NCBI RefSeq assembly: GCF_014649395.1
Contig: NZ_BMSY01000002.1
Location: 682,001-746,000, forward strand
Reading direction: 5' to 3'
Source of the DNA: Streptomyces aureoverticillatus
GTDB taxonomy: Bacteria; Actinomycetota; Actinomycetes; Streptomycetales; Streptomycetaceae
DNA length: 64,000 nt
A program made the position numbers and the translations under genes. Shown one piece after another: positions 17,838 through 28,168 of the stretch. The notes beneath the pieces are model-generated. The model saw only the letters and a program-made list of their open reading frames with translations. It made no database searches and was not told the origin of the DNA. The stretch's first letter is position 1. Each line of letters starts with the position of its first letter.

Positions 17838-18317
17838 ATGCACACCGTGGTGGAACGCGAGTTGGAGCTCAAACTCGTCCTCTCGCCGGAACGGGCGATC
17901 CCCGTCCCGGCCCGGCTCACCTACCGCACCGACGATCCGTACGCCGTCCACATCGCCTTTCACATCGGGTCGGAGAACCCGGTGAACTGGACGTTCGCCC
18001 GCGAGCTCCTGGTGGAGGGGGTGTTCAGGCCGTGCGGCCACGGCGATGTGCGGGTGTGGCCGACGAAGGTCGACGGCCGGTCCGTCGTCCTGATGGCGCT
18101 CAGTTCGCCCGACGGCGACGCCCTCCTGGAGGCACCGGCGGCCGCCGTGTCCGCCTGGCTGGAGCGCACCCTGCGGGTGGTCCCTCCGGGCTCTGAGGCC
18201 GAGCAGCTCGGCATCGACGACGGCCTGGCCGAGCTGCTCGCCCCCACCCCTGGCCGCGCGGACGAGCTGTGGCTGCGCGACCCGTGGCCCTCCGACGAAT
18301 CCAAGGACGGTGAGTGA
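17838..18317 (+). CDS. ssgG: SsgA-like sporulation protein, probable SsgG
   Basis: A 159-residue SALP family protein. SALPs are small actinomycete proteins that guide septum placement and cell wall events during sporulation; SsgG has been linked to septum-site control in S. coelicolor. Diagnostic stretches are PVPARLTYRTDDPYAVHIAFH, VNWTFARELLVEGVFRPCG, GDVRVWPTKVDGRSVVLMALSSPDGDALLEAP as separate blocks in the usual order. The C-terminal 20 residues are acidic and variable. The paralogue assignment rests mainly on position next to a GlcD-type gene and hppD, as I recall for SCO2924. Family certain, paralogue likely. Confidence 0.85.
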   Translation: MHTVVERELELKLVLSPERAIPVPARLTYRTDDPYAVHIAFHIGSENPVNWTFARELLVEGVFRPCGHGDVRVWPTKVDGRSVVLMALSSPDGDALLEAPAAAVSAWLERTLRVVPPGSEAEQLGIDDGLAELLAPTPGRADELWLRDPWPSDESKDGE

Positions 18318-18336
18318 GCGCTGACGACACGGGGGG

Positions 18337-19746
18337 TCAGAAGAGTTTGCCCGGATTGAGGAGGTGGTGCGGGTCGAAGGCGGCCTTGACGGCACGCTGC
18401 ATCTCCACGCCCACCGGCCCGAGCTCGCGCGCCAGCCACTCCTTCTTCAGGACGCCGACGCCGTGTTCGCCGGTGATGGTGCCGCCGAGTTCGAGGCCGA
18501 GGGCCATGATCTCGTCGAAGGACTCGCGGGCGCGCCGTGATTCGTCGGGGTCTGCCGCGTCGAAGCAGACGGTGGGGTGGGTGTTGCCGTCGCCCGCGTG
18601 CGCGCAGACCCCGATGGTCAGGCCGTACTTGTCGGCGATGCGCTCGACGCCGTCGAGCATGTCGGCGAGGCGGGAGCGGGGTACGCACACGTCGTCGATC
18701 ATCGTCGTGCCCTTCACCGCTTCGAGGGCGGTGAGCGACAACCGCCTTGCCTGGAGCAGCAGTTCGGACTCGGCCGCGTCCTCCGCCGGGACGACCTGGG
18801 TGGCGCCCGCGGCCTCGCACAGGGCGCCGACGGCGGCGAGGTCGGCGGCCGGGTCCGGGGTGTCGAAGGCGGCGAGGAGCAGCGCCTCCGTGGTCTCCGG
18901 CAGGCCCATGTGGGCCATGGCGTTGACGGCGCGGATGGTCGTACGGTCCATGAGTTCCAGCAAGGACGGCACGTGGCCGCCTTCCATGATCCGGCACACG
19001 GCCTCGCAGGCCGCCGCCGTCGAGCCGAACTCCGCTGCCAGCACGAGCTGTTGGGGCGGCTGCGGCTTGAGCGCGAGGATCGCGCGGACGACGATGCCGA
19101 GGCTGCCCTCCGAGCCGACGAAGAGCCGGGTCAGGTCGTATCCGGCGACGCCCTTGGCCGTGCGCCGGCCGGTGCTCATCAGCCGCCCGTCGGCGAGGAC
19201 GACGTCGAGGCCGATGACGTACTCCGCCGTCACTCCGTACTTCACACAGCACAGGCCGCCGGAGGCCGTGCCGATGTTGCCGCCGATGGTGCACATCTCC
19301 CAACTGGAGGGATCCGGCGGGTAGTAGAGGCCGTGATCGCCGACCGCGCGGGAGAGCGTGGCGTTGACGACGCCGGGCTCGACGACGGCGATCCGGTCGA
19401 CGGGGCTGATCTCGATGATCCGGTCCATCTTGACGAGGGACAGCACGATGCAGCCGTCGCTCGCGTTCGCCGCGCCGGACAGGCCCGTGCGGGCGCCCTG
19501 CGGGACGACGGGCACGCGCAGCTCGGTGGCCGTGCGCATCACGTGCTGGACCTGCTCGACGGTGCGCGGGAGGACCACGACGGCGGGGGTGCCGGCGTCG
19601 CAGAAGCTCGCCATGTCGTTCGCGTACGAGGCCGTGACGTCCGGGTCGGTGAGGAGCGCGTCGGCGGGGAGGCCCGCGCGGAGGCGGTCGATCAGGCGGG
19701 GGTCGGCGGCGGGGGCGTCCCGGGTGCTGTGCGTGCCACTGCTCAT
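18337..19746 (-). CDS. FAD-linked oxidase, GlcD/LDH-D family
   Basis: A 469-residue flavoprotein of the vanillyl-alcohol oxidase fold. The FAD domain shows PVVPQGARTGLSGAAN and a CTIGGNIGTASGG loop, and FVGSEGSLGI in the substrate-side region. The C-terminal half has CAHAGDGNTHP and TGEHGVGVLKK, the metal and hydroxyacid-binding motifs of glycolate and D-lactate dehydrogenases. It oxidises a 2-hydroxyacid, most likely D-lactate or glycolate, in the cytoplasm or at the membrane. No partner GlcE/GlcF subunit is nearby, so a single-subunit enzyme is likely. ATG 19746. Divergent from the TPR gene, convergent with ssgG. Confidence 0.87.
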   Translation of the reverse strand: MSSGTHSTRDAPAADPRLIDRLRAGLPADALLTDPDVTASYANDMASFCDAGTPAVVVLPRTVEQVQHVMRTATELRVPVVPQGARTGLSGAANASDGCIVLSLVKMDRIIEISPVDRIAVVEPGVVNATLSRAVGDHGLYYPPDPSSWEMCTIGGNIGTASGGLCCVKYGVTAEYVIGLDVVLADGRLMSTGRRTAKGVAGYDLTRLFVGSEGSLGIVVRAILALKPQPPQQLVLAAEFGSTAAACEAVCRIMEGGHVPSLLELMDRTTIRAVNAMAHMGLPETTEALLLAAFDTPDPAADLAAVGALCEAAGATQVVPAEDAAESELLLQARRLSLTALEAVKGTTMIDDVCVPRSRLADMLDGVERIADKYGLTIGVCAHAGDGNTHPTVCFDAADPDESRRARESFDEIMALGLELGGTITGEHGVGVLKKEWLARELGPVGVEMQRAVKAAFDPHHLLNPGKLF

Positions 19747-19843
19747 GATCACAGCCTCGCACTCGGGGCCATCGGTGTGAACCCGTGTGCGACGCCGTTC
19801 GCGTGCCGGGACCCACTCTTCGTATTGACGCACAGTGAGCGCC

Positions 19844-21475
19844 ATGGAGACCGAGGAGAACCCGCAGGCCGCAGCCGCCGAACCGACCCCACCGCGCGAG
19901 CCGGGCCGGCCCGCCGTGCAGAGCTCGGACGGCCGGATCCCGCGGCGCTCACGGACCTCGCTGGGCGGTCCGGGGCGGCGCCGCTTCCCGGGCCCGCGCC
20001 GCCCCCTGGGGCCGCGCCGCTCCCCCGTTTGGCGGCGCGCGCTGATCGCCGCCGTGGCGGGCTCTGTCGTCCTGGGCGGGGTGTTCGCGCTGCTGCCGGG
20101 CCGGGGCGGGGAGGCCGGGCCGCCCGCGCTCGGGCCCGCCGGGCGGGCGGTGGCCGCGGCGAGGGCGGGGGCGCCGGCCGCGCTGCCCGATCTGGCGGTG
20201 CTCATCGGCGAGCGCGAGGCGCATCTGCGGAAGCACCCACAGGACGACGAGTCGTGGGCGGTGCTCGGCTCCGCGTACGTCGAGCGGGGGCTCAGGACCG
20301 CCGACTCCGCGTACTACCCGAAGGCCGAGCAGGCACTGCGTACGTCCCTGAGGGCGCGGCCCGACGGGAACGTGCCCGCGCTCACCGGGCTCGCCGCCCT
20401 CGGCAACGCGCGGCACGACTTCCGGGCCGCGAAGAAGTGGGGCGAGCAGGCGGTGCGGCTCGCGCCGAGGCGGTGGACGGCGCACGCGGCCCTGCTCGAC
20501 GCCTATCGGGGGCTCGGGGACGAGAAGGGGGTGGCGCGGGCGCTGGCGAAGGTGCGGAAGCTGCGGTCGGGGGCGGCGGTGCGGGTGCGGGCCGGGACGG
20601 TCTTCCGGGACCGGGGCTGGCGCGAGGACGCGGCGGCGGCGCTCGCGGACGCGGCCGCGCTCGCGAAGAGCCCGGCGGAGCGGGCGGCGTGCCTGTACCG
20701 GGTCGGGGAGCTGGCCTGGGAGCGGGGCGAGCCCGGGGAGTCCCTGCGCTACTTCGACGCGGCGCTCGCGGCCGACCCGGACCATCACCCCTCGCTCGCG
20801 TCGAAGGGCCGCTCACTGGTGGCGCTCGGCCGCACCTCGGACGCGCTGCGCGCCTATCAGGGCGCGCTCGCCCGGCAGCCCGCGCCTGAATACGCCCTGG
20901 AACTGGGTGAGTTGTACGAGTCTTTGGGGCTGCGGCCGGCCGCGCGGGCGCAGTACGACCTGCTGCGGGCGCGGGTGAAGCAGGCCGGGCTCGGCGGGGT
21001 GAACGACGAGCGGGTGCTCGGTCTGTTCGAGGCGGACCACGGGGATCCGGGGGCGGCCGTGCGGAGGCTGACCGCGGAGTTCAAGCGGCACGGGAGTCCC
21101 GAGAACGCGGATGCGCTGGGGTGGGCGTTGCATCGGGCCGGGGAGTCGGAGGCGGGGCTCAAGCGGGTGGAGGCGGCGGTGAAGAAGGGGCCGCGCAGCG
21201 CCCTCTTCTTCTACCACCGGGGGGAGATCGAGCGGGAGCTCGGGCGGTACGGGGCTGCGCGGCGGCACTTGAACGAGGCCCTGCGCATCAACCCCTACTT
21301 CTCGCCGCTGGGCGCGCCCGCCGCGCGGGACGCCCTGGAGACCTTGGGCGAGCCCCCGGAGGGCGGCCCCGCGGAGGTGTACCCGCCGTACCCCATCCCG
21401 TTGAGCGAACGCACCCCGACCCGCCCCCCGAAGCCGAAGCCCAAGCCGTCGCCCCGTCCCACGCCCTCCACCTGA
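19844..21475 (+). CDS. Membrane-anchored TPR protein
   Basis: A 543-residue protein with a basic, disordered N-terminus, one membrane segment (about residues 68-85, RRALIAAVAGSVVLGGVFALL) and an extracytoplasmic body of tetratricopeptide repeats. Readable repeats include WAVLGSAYVERG, ALTGLAALGNARHDFRAA and YALELGELYESLGLRPAARAQ. The C-terminus is a proline/lysine tail. TPR proteins are scaffolds; no partner is evident. A GTG at 19835 is in frame nine bases upstream; neither start has a good ribosome binding site. The intergenic gap to the divergent oxidase is only about 100 bp, so their promoters overlap. Confidence 0.75.
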   Translation: METEENPQAAAAEPTPPREPGRPAVQSSDGRIPRRSRTSLGGPGRRRFPGPRRPLGPRRSPVWRRALIAAVAGSVVLGGVFALLPGRGGEAGPPALGPAGRAVAAARAGAPAALPDLAVLIGEREAHLRKHPQDDESWAVLGSAYVERGLRTADSAYYPKAEQALRTSLRARPDGNVPALTGLAALGNARHDFRAAKKWGEQAVRLAPRRWTAHAALLDAYRGLGDEKGVARALAKVRKLRSGAAVRVRAGTVFRDRGWREDAAAALADAAALAKSPAERAACLYRVGELAWERGEPGESLRYFDAALAADPDHHPSLASKGRSLVALGRTSDALRAYQGALARQPAPEYALELGELYESLGLRPAARAQYDLLRARVKQAGLGGVNDERVLGLFEADHGDPGAAVRRLTAEFKRHGSPENADALGWALHRAGESEAGLKRVEAAVKKGPRSALFFYHRGEIERELGRYGAARRHLNEALRINPYFSPLGAPAARDALETLGEPPEGGPAEVYPPYPIPLSERTPTRPPKPKPKPSPRPTPST

Positions 21476-21825
21476 GCCCCCACATACCGGCCCCGTCGGC
21501 CTGGGCTGCCTTTAAGGGTCGGGAGCCGCCCTGCGGCACGATTGCCCACAGCGGGGACCGGCCCGCGGCGGGGGGGCGAGTGGGGGGCCAGGTGCCCACA
21601 GCGGGAACGGCCACCCGTCCTGCCCGCCCACCCCAGCGACGCCGAACTGCCGTTCGTGGCACCGGTGGCACGGGCCGCCCGCAAGGGCAGGCCGCCTGGC
21701 CCCGGGGCCGGCCCGAGACGGACTGTGCGGGGTGAAGGGGTGGGCGGGTGGGAGATATCCGCCGCGTAGCGGCGGGGTAGGGCGAGGGCTCAGCCCACCA
21801 CGAGCCCCCAGCCGAACCAACAGCC
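21476..21825. other. 350-bp intergenic region with family B repeat
   Basis: Between the TPR gene and convergent hppD. It holds one full copy of repeat family B (21516-21552) and a partial echo, TGCCCACAGCGG, near 21595. GATATCCGCCGCGTAGCGGC (about 21757) contains a CCGC-CGTA-GCGG stem-loop, a possible terminator for either flanking gene. No gene is seen. Confidence 0.5.
21516..21552. repeat. Family B dispersed repeat, intergenic copy
   Basis: The segment begins GGGTCGGGAGCCGCC and ends TGCCCACAGC, with a GCGGCACGA core. The same 37-38 bp unit, with about three differences and one indel, lies in the helD coding sequence at 54733-54770. Confidence 0.75.
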
Positions 21826-23029
<1,204 letters not shown>

Positions 23030-23092
23030 TCTGCATAGCATCCGGCCCATATCAGCGGGCGTTCTGTACACGATGCTCATTACGGAGGCGGC

Positions 23093-23572
23093 ATGGCGAT
23101 CGATCATCTGGACGGCAGGCTCATCGTGCTGCTCGCGCGCGAGCCGCGGATCGGCGTCCTGGAGGCGTCCCGGCGCCTGGGGGTCGCGCGCGGCACGGTG
23201 CAGGCGCGGATGGACCGCCTTCAGTCGAACGGAGTCATCCGCGGCTTCGGCCCGGACGTCGATCCGGCCGCGCTCGGCTATCCGGTGACGGCGTTCGCGA
23301 CGCTGGAGATCAAACAGGGGCAGGGCGCCGATGTACGGGCCCATTTGGCCACCGTGGCCGAGGTGCTCGAACTGCACACCATCACCGGCCACGGCGACAT
23401 GCTCTGCCGTCTGGTGGCCCGCTCCAACGCCGATCTCCAACGTGTGATCGACCGGGTGGTGGGTTTTGATGGCATCGTCCGGGCCTCGACGGCGATCGTC
23501 ATGGAGAACCCTGTCCCGCTGCGGTTCATCCCGCTGGTGGAACAGGCGTCCGACGACGCGGGGCGTGGGTAG
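23093..23572 (+). CDS. Lrp/AsnC family transcriptional regulator
   Basis: A 159-residue regulator. Residues 1-55 form the winged HTH (LDGRLIVLLAREPRIGVLEASRRLGVARGTVQARMDRL in separate helices), and residues 65-140 the RAM/AsnC ligand domain (ITGHGDMLCRLVARSNADLQ). Such proteins form octamers and sense amino acids. Placed back to back with hppD, it likely controls tyrosine catabolism and itself. It ends 40 nt before the ABC transporter operon on the same strand, so read-through is possible. Confidence 0.88.
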   Translation: MAIDHLDGRLIVLLAREPRIGVLEASRRLGVARGTVQARMDRLQSNGVIRGFGPDVDPAALGYPVTAFATLEIKQGQGADVRAHLATVAEVLELHTITGHGDMLCRLVARSNADLQRVIDRVVGFDGIVRASTAIVMENPVPLRFIPLVEQASDDAGRG

Positions 23573-23612
23573 GACTACCGTCCCAACGCTTTCGGCGAGG
23601 TGAACGGCACAG

Positions 23613-24260
23613 ATGAACTTCTGGGACTACCTCGGCAACCGCCATCAGCAGTTGCTGACGGACGCCTACCAGCACGCCAGCGCCGTCTTCCAGTGCATGG
23701 TGGTGGCCACGGCCATCGGCGTGCTGATCGGCGTCCTGACCTACCGCAGCGAGTGGGCGGGCAACCTGGCCACGACGGCGACCTCCACGATCCTCACCGT
23801 TCCGTCGCTTGCCATGATCGGTCTGCTGATCCCCGTCGTCGGCCTCGGTGTCGCCCCGACGGTGACCGCGCTGACCCTCTACGGCCTGCTGCCGATCGTG
23901 CGCAACGCGATCGTCGGCCTGCGCGGCGTCGACCCGACGCTGGTGGACGCGGCGAAGGGCATCGGAATGTCGCGGGTGCACCGGCTCGTACGGATCGAGC
24001 TGCCGCTCGCGTGGCCGCCGATCCTGACCGGCATCCGGGTGTCCACGCAGATGCTGATGGGCATCGCCGCGATCGCCGCGTACGCCTCCGGGCCCGGCCT
24101 CGGCAACGAGATCTTCCGCGGCATCGCGTCCCTCGGCAGCAAGAACGCGCTCAACCAGGTGCTCGCGGGGACGCTCGGGATCATCGTCCTGGCGCTGCTC
24201 TTCGACGCCGCGTACGTCCTGATCGGCCGGCTGACGATTCCGAGGGGTATCCGTGTCTGA
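23613..24260 (+). CDS. Betaine/choline-type ABC permease 1
   Basis: A 215-residue inner-membrane permease of the OpuBB/ProW family with about five membrane segments and the EAA-type coupling loop DAAKGIGMSRVHRLVRIELPLAWPPIL (in two parts). Such permeases pair with a second permease and a CBS-domain ATPase to import glycine betaine, choline or related compounds as osmoprotectants. The stop overlaps the ATPase start by 8 nt. A GAGGTGAA motif precedes ATG 23613. First gene of a tightly overlapping four-gene operon. Confidence 0.88.
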   Translation: MNFWDYLGNRHQQLLTDAYQHASAVFQCMVVATAIGVLIGVLTYRSEWAGNLATTATSTILTVPSLAMIGLLIPVVGLGVAPTVTALTLYGLLPIVRNAIVGLRGVDPTLVDAAKGIGMSRVHRLVRIELPLAWPPILTGIRVSTQMLMGIAAIAAYASGPGLGNEIFRGIASLGSKNALNQVLAGTLGIIVLALLFDAAYVLIGRLTIPRGIRV

Positions 24261-25554
24261 GACGTCCGAGACGAGTACGAGTACGAGCACCGCCACCGCC
24301 GCCCCCCAGCAGGCGCCGACGCCGCGTGCCACCACCGGCGCGACGATCGAGCTGGAGAACCTCACCAAGCGCTACCCGGGCAGCGGCGACCCGGCGGTGG
24401 ACAACGTGAACATGGAGATCAAGGCGGGCGAGATCGTCATCCTGGTGGGCCCCTCGGGCTGCGGTAAGTCCACAACGCTGAAGATGATCAACCGCCTGAT
24501 CGAGCCGACCAGCGGCCGCATCCGCATCAACGGCGAGGACGTCACGGACATCGACCCGGTGCGGCTGCGCCGCAAGGTCGGCTACGCCATCCAGTCCTCC
24601 GGGCTCTTCCCGCACATGACGGTCGCTCAGAACATCGCCCTCGTACCGAAGATGACCGGCTGGGGGAAGCAGAAGATCAAGTCGCGGGTGGAGGAGATGC
24701 TCGACCTGGTCGGCCTCGACCCGGCGGAGTTCCACGGCCGCTATCCGCGCCAGCTCTCCGGCGGCCAGCAGCAACGCGTGGGCGTGGCCCGGGCGTTGGC
24801 CGCCGACCCGCCCGTCCTGCTGATGGACGAGCCCTTCGGCGCGGTCGACCCGATCACCCGCGACCACCTCCAGGACGAGCTGATCCGCCTCCAGCACGAG
24901 CTGCACAAGACGATCGTCTTCGTCACCCACGACTTCGACGAGGCCATCAAGCTGGGCGACCGCATCGCCGTGCTGCGCGAGCGCTCGCACATCGCCCAGT
25001 TCGACACCCCTGAGGCCATCCTCACCAACCCGGCCGACGACTTCGTGTCCGGCTTCGTGGGCGCGGGGGCGGCCCTGAAACGGCTGAACCTGACGCGGGT
25101 GCGCGACGTGGAGATGGCGGACGTACCGACCGTGACCGTCGACGACCCGCTCCAGACGATCTTCGAGAAGCTGCGGGCGAGCGGCACCAACGAACTGCTC
25201 CTGCTCGACAAGCGGCGCCGCCCCTACAAGTGGCTGCGCCGCGGCGACCTGATGCGGGCCAAGGGCTCCCTGGCCCGCGCGGGCACGCTCGTGCACGACA
25301 CGGTGACCCGCGACGCGACGCTGCGGGACGCCCTGGAGGCCGTCCTCACCGACAACGCCGGACGGGTCGCCGTCACCGGCCGGCGGGGTGAGTACACGGG
25401 CGTCGTGGACATGGAGACCCTGATGAACTCCGTGCACGAGATGCTGGAGGCCGACCGGCTCGACGCCATGGAGCACCAGCACGAACTGGAGGAGCAGCGC
25501 GCCCAGTTGACCCACCAGGAGCAGGAGGGTCACGGAGGGGAGCCGAAGGCGTGA
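24253..25554 (+). CDS. Betaine/choline-type ABC ATPase with CBS domains
   Basis: A 433-residue ProV/OpuCA-type ATPase. After a Thr/Ser-rich N-terminus of 28 residues come Walker A (66-73, GPSGCGKS), the Q-loop QSSGLFPHMT, the signature LSGGQQQRVGVARAL, Walker B VLLMDEPFGAVD and the switch FVTHDFDEA. The C-terminal third (about 290-410) is a tandem CBS region that in OpuA-type systems senses ionic strength or nucleotides. It ends in a Glu/Gln-rich tail. Overlaps both neighbours, so translation is coupled. Confidence 0.9.
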   Translation: MSETSETSTSTSTATAAPQQAPTPRATTGATIELENLTKRYPGSGDPAVDNVNMEIKAGEIVILVGPSGCGKSTTLKMINRLIEPTSGRIRINGEDVTDIDPVRLRRKVGYAIQSSGLFPHMTVAQNIALVPKMTGWGKQKIKSRVEEMLDLVGLDPAEFHGRYPRQLSGGQQQRVGVARALAADPPVLLMDEPFGAVDPITRDHLQDELIRLQHELHKTIVFVTHDFDEAIKLGDRIAVLRERSHIAQFDTPEAILTNPADDFVSGFVGAGAALKRLNLTRVRDVEMADVPTVTVDDPLQTIFEKLRASGTNELLLLDKRRRPYKWLRRGDLMRAKGSLARAGTLVHDTVTRDATLRDALEAVLTDNAGRVAVTGRRGEYTGVVDMETLMNSVHEMLEADRLDAMEHQHELEEQRAQLTHQEQEGHGGEPKA

Positions 25555-26453
25555 GCCCGACCCCCGGGGGCGAACCCCGCATCCCCGAATGCAAACCGGC
25601 CGCGAAGACCCCCGCGCGCCCCCAGGGCGAGCACGAGGTCAAGGGCCTGGCGTTCCGCGACGAGGGCGAGGCCGAGCAGGAGGCGCCGGCCTCGCCGGTG
25701 GCGGCGCGGCAGCCGCGCCGCATCACCTGGCAGAAGCTGACGATCCTGCCCGCGGTGCTCGCCGCCGTCCTGATCGCCACCTGGCTCTGGTTCGAGCAGG
25801 CCGACCTGGACCCGCTCTCCGAGAACGCGCTGTCCAACGGGCAGGTGGGCAAGGCGCTGCGCCAGCACGTCGAGCTGACGGTGATCTCGACGTTCTTCGT
25901 CCTGATCATCGCGATCCCGCTCGGGATCCTGCTCACCCGCGGCGCCTTCCGCAAGGCCGCCCCGGCGTTCATGGCCCTGGCGAACATGGGCCAGGCGACC
26001 CCGGCGATCGGCCTGCTCGCGCTGCTCGTCATCTGGATGGGCATCGGCGAGAAGGCGGCCCTGACGGGCATCATCATCTACGCCGTCCTGCCGGTCCTGT
26101 CCAACACCATCGCGGGCCTGCGCGCCAACGACCCCACGCTCCTGGAGGCCGCGCGCGGCATCGGCATGTCCCCGCTGGGCGTGCTCGCCAAGGTCGAACT
26201 CCCGCTGGCCATCCCGCTGATCCTCGCGGGCGTGCGCACCGCCCTGGTCCTGAACGTGGGCACGGCGACGCTCGCCACCTTCGGCGGCGGCGGGGGCCTC
26301 GGCGTACTGATCACGACGGGCATCACCAACCAGCGCATGCCGGTCCTGATGCTCGGTTCGATCCTGACGGTGGTCCTCGCCCTGCTGGTGGACTGGCTGG
26401 CCTCCCTGGCCGAGCTGGTGCTCAGCCCGCGCGGGCTGGAGGTGCGGACATGA
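25551..26453 (+). CDS. Betaine/choline-type ABC permease 2
   Basis: A 300-residue permease. A charged, disordered N-terminus of about 60 residues precedes a first membrane helix (ILPAVLAAVLIATWLWF) and then the OpuBB core with EAARGIGMSPLGVLAKVELPL as coupling loop. Together with permease 1 it forms a heteromeric channel. The start overlaps the ATPase stop by four bases and its stop overlaps the binding-protein ATG (ATGA), so the operon is a single translational chain. Confidence 0.88.
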   Translation: MSPTPGGEPRIPECKPAAKTPARPQGEHEVKGLAFRDEGEAEQEAPASPVAARQPRRITWQKLTILPAVLAAVLIATWLWFEQADLDPLSENALSNGQVGKALRQHVELTVISTFFVLIIAIPLGILLTRGAFRKAAPAFMALANMGQATPAIGLLALLVIWMGIGEKAALTGIIIYAVLPVLSNTIAGLRANDPTLLEAARGIGMSPLGVLAKVELPLAIPLILAGVRTALVLNVGTATLATFGGGGGLGVLITTGITNQRMPVLMLGSILTVVLALLVDWLASLAELVLSPRGLEVRT

Positions 26454-27442
26454 GGCTCGTGATGCGTACGCGTCTGCGTACTCGGACGAAGGCGCTCGCG
26501 GCGGTGGGCGGGGTGCTGCTCGCGGCCGCCGGGTGCGGGCTGACCAGCGGCTCGCCCATGGTGGACGACGTCAAGCCCGGCATCGTCGGGCAGGGCAGGC
26601 CCTTGGAGGGCGCCGATCTCACCGTCACCTCGAAGGAGTTCACCGAGCAGCTCATCCTGGGCGCGATCATGGGCATCGCCTTCCAGGCGGCCGGCGCGGA
26701 CGTCCTGGACCGGACGGGCATCCAGGGCTCCATCGGCGCGCGCGAGGCCGTCAAGGGCGGTGACGCGGACGCCATGTACGAGTACACGGGCACCGCGTGG
26801 ATCACCTACCTGGGCAACTCCGACCCCATCCCTGACCCGCAGCGGCAGTGGGAGGCCGTACGGAAGGCGGACGCGGAGAACGGCGTCACGTGGCTGCCGC
26901 CCGCCTCCCTGAACAACACCTACGCCCTCGCGATGAACGAGTCCAACTCCAAGAAGTACGGCACGAAGACACTCTCCGACGTCGCCGCCCTGTCGAAATC
27001 CGACCCGAAGGCGGTCACGGTGTGCGTGGAGGGCGAGTTCGCCAACCGCGCGGACGGCCTGCCCGGCATGCAGAAGAAGTACGGCATGAAGCTGCCCGCC
27101 GGGAACATCACGCAGATGGACACCGGGATCATCTACACCCAGGCGCGCAAGGGCAGTTGCACCTACGGCGAGGTCTTCACGACCGACGGCCGCATCAAGG
27201 CGATGAACCTGACGCCGATGGCCGACGACAAGCGCTTCTTCCCCAACTACAACGCCGCCCCCGAGATCAACAGCAAGACCCTGAAGAAGCACCCGGAGAT
27301 CGCGGAGGTGCTGGCCCCCATCACCAAGAAGCTCGACAACAAGGTGGCCCAGGACCTGAACGCGAAGGTGGACGTCGACGGGCAGGATCCGCACGGGGTG
27401 GCGCTTGACTGGATGGTGGAGGAGGGGTTCGTCAAGGAGTAG
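26450..27442 (+). CDS. Substrate-binding lipoprotein of the betaine/choline-type importer
   Basis: A 330-residue OpuAC/OsmF-type binding lipoprotein. The signal peptide ends in the lipobox LAAAGC. The mature part shows VTSKEFTEQLILGAIMG, the domain-1 signature of this family, and AMYEYTGTAWITYLG and CVEGEFANRADGLPGMQ further on. It binds a quaternary-amine or related compound; glycine betaine, choline and ergothioneine systems look alike at this level, and the aromatic cage cannot be assigned by eye. Last gene of the operon, followed by a 16-bp inverted repeat. Confidence 0.87.
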   Translation: MRLVMRTRLRTRTKALAAVGGVLLAAAGCGLTSGSPMVDDVKPGIVGQGRPLEGADLTVTSKEFTEQLILGAIMGIAFQAAGADVLDRTGIQGSIGAREAVKGGDADAMYEYTGTAWITYLGNSDPIPDPQRQWEAVRKADAENGVTWLPPASLNNTYALAMNESNSKKYGTKTLSDVAALSKSDPKAVTVCVEGEFANRADGLPGMQKKYGMKLPAGNITQMDTGIIYTQARKGSCTYGEVFTTDGRIKAMNLTPMADDKRFFPNYNAAPEINSKTLKKHPEIAEVLAPITKKLDNKVAQDLNAKVDVDGQDPHGVALDWMVEEGFVKE

Positions 27443-27482
27443 GCGGGCCCCTGGGCCTTCAGCCACCTCCCCGTCGACGTAC

Positions 27483-27522
27483 AAAGACTCCGTTGCAAAG
27501 AAAGCGTTGCAACGGAGTCTTT
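27483..27522 (+). promoter_or_regulatory. Perfect 16-bp inverted repeat (operator and/or terminator)
   Basis: AAAGACTCCGTTGCAA (27483-27498) and TTGCAACGGAGTCTTT (27507-27522) are exact reverse complements with the 8-nt spacer AGAAAGCG. TTGCAA occurs at both inner edges. It lies 40 bp after the importer operon stop and 20 bp before the ArsR-type start, with GGAG just ahead of that ATG. It could end the operon, bind the ArsR regulator, or do both. Confidence 0.7.
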
Positions 27523-27542
27523 GCATGCGTACGCTGCGGAGC

Positions 27543-28154
27543 ATGACGGATGAGTCGAGGCCGCCCGAGCAGGCGGCGTCAGCCCGGAGGGTCCTTCACC
27601 TCGACCCGCGCTCGCTGCGCGGGCTCGCGCATCCGCTGCGGATGCGGCTCCTCAGGTCGCTGCGTCTGGACGGCCCCGCGACGGCCTCCCAACTCGCCCA
27701 GCGCCTGGGCGAGTCGAGCGGCGCGACGAGCTATCACCTGCGTCAGCTCGCGGAGTACGGCTTCGTGGAGGACGACCCGGAGCGCGGCAAGGGGCGGGAG
27801 CGGTGGTGGCGCGCCGCCTATGAAGGCACGCACCTGGACGACATTCTCGGCCGGGACGCCGACCCCGCCGTGCGCGGCGCCTACGACACCTACATGCACC
27901 AGCACGCGACGATCCACGCCGAAGAAGTCTCCACCTGGATCGCCACGCGGCACGAGTGGTCCCAGGAGTGGGCCGAGAGCTCGGACATGAGCGACTTCAC
28001 GCTGCACCTGACGCCCGATCGCGCAGCCGAGCTGAGCGCGAAGATGCACGAACTCATCGAGGGATACCGGGAGTTGGCGCCGAAGGAAGGCGCACCGGAC
28101 GCGGCCAAGGTCCGCGTCCACACCCACCTGCTCCCGACCCGGCACACGGACTGA
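27543..28154 (+). CDS. ArsR-type winged-helix regulator
   Basis: A 203-residue regulator. The HTH_20-like winged helix lies at about 18-85: PRSLRGLAHPLRMRLLRSL, then TASQLAQRLGESSGATSYHLRQL and the wing ERGKGRERWWR. The C-terminal 110 residues are helical and could bind a ligand or dimerise. No metal-binding Cys cluster is present, so it is not a metal sensor of the classic ArsR kind. ATG 27543 was chosen because GGAG lies immediately upstream and the 16-bp inverted repeat just beyond it. A small protein gene follows after 14 nt. Confidence 0.82.
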   Translation: MTDESRPPEQAASARRVLHLDPRSLRGLAHPLRMRLLRSLRLDGPATASQLAQRLGESSGATSYHLRQLAEYGFVEDDPERGKGRERWWRAAYEGTHLDDILGRDADPAVRGAYDTYMHQHATIHAEEVSTWIATRHEWSQEWAESSDMSDFTLHLTPDRAAELSAKMHELIEGYRELAPKEGAPDAAKVRVHTHLLPTRHTD

Positions 28155-28168
28155 GAGGTATCCGCGGC

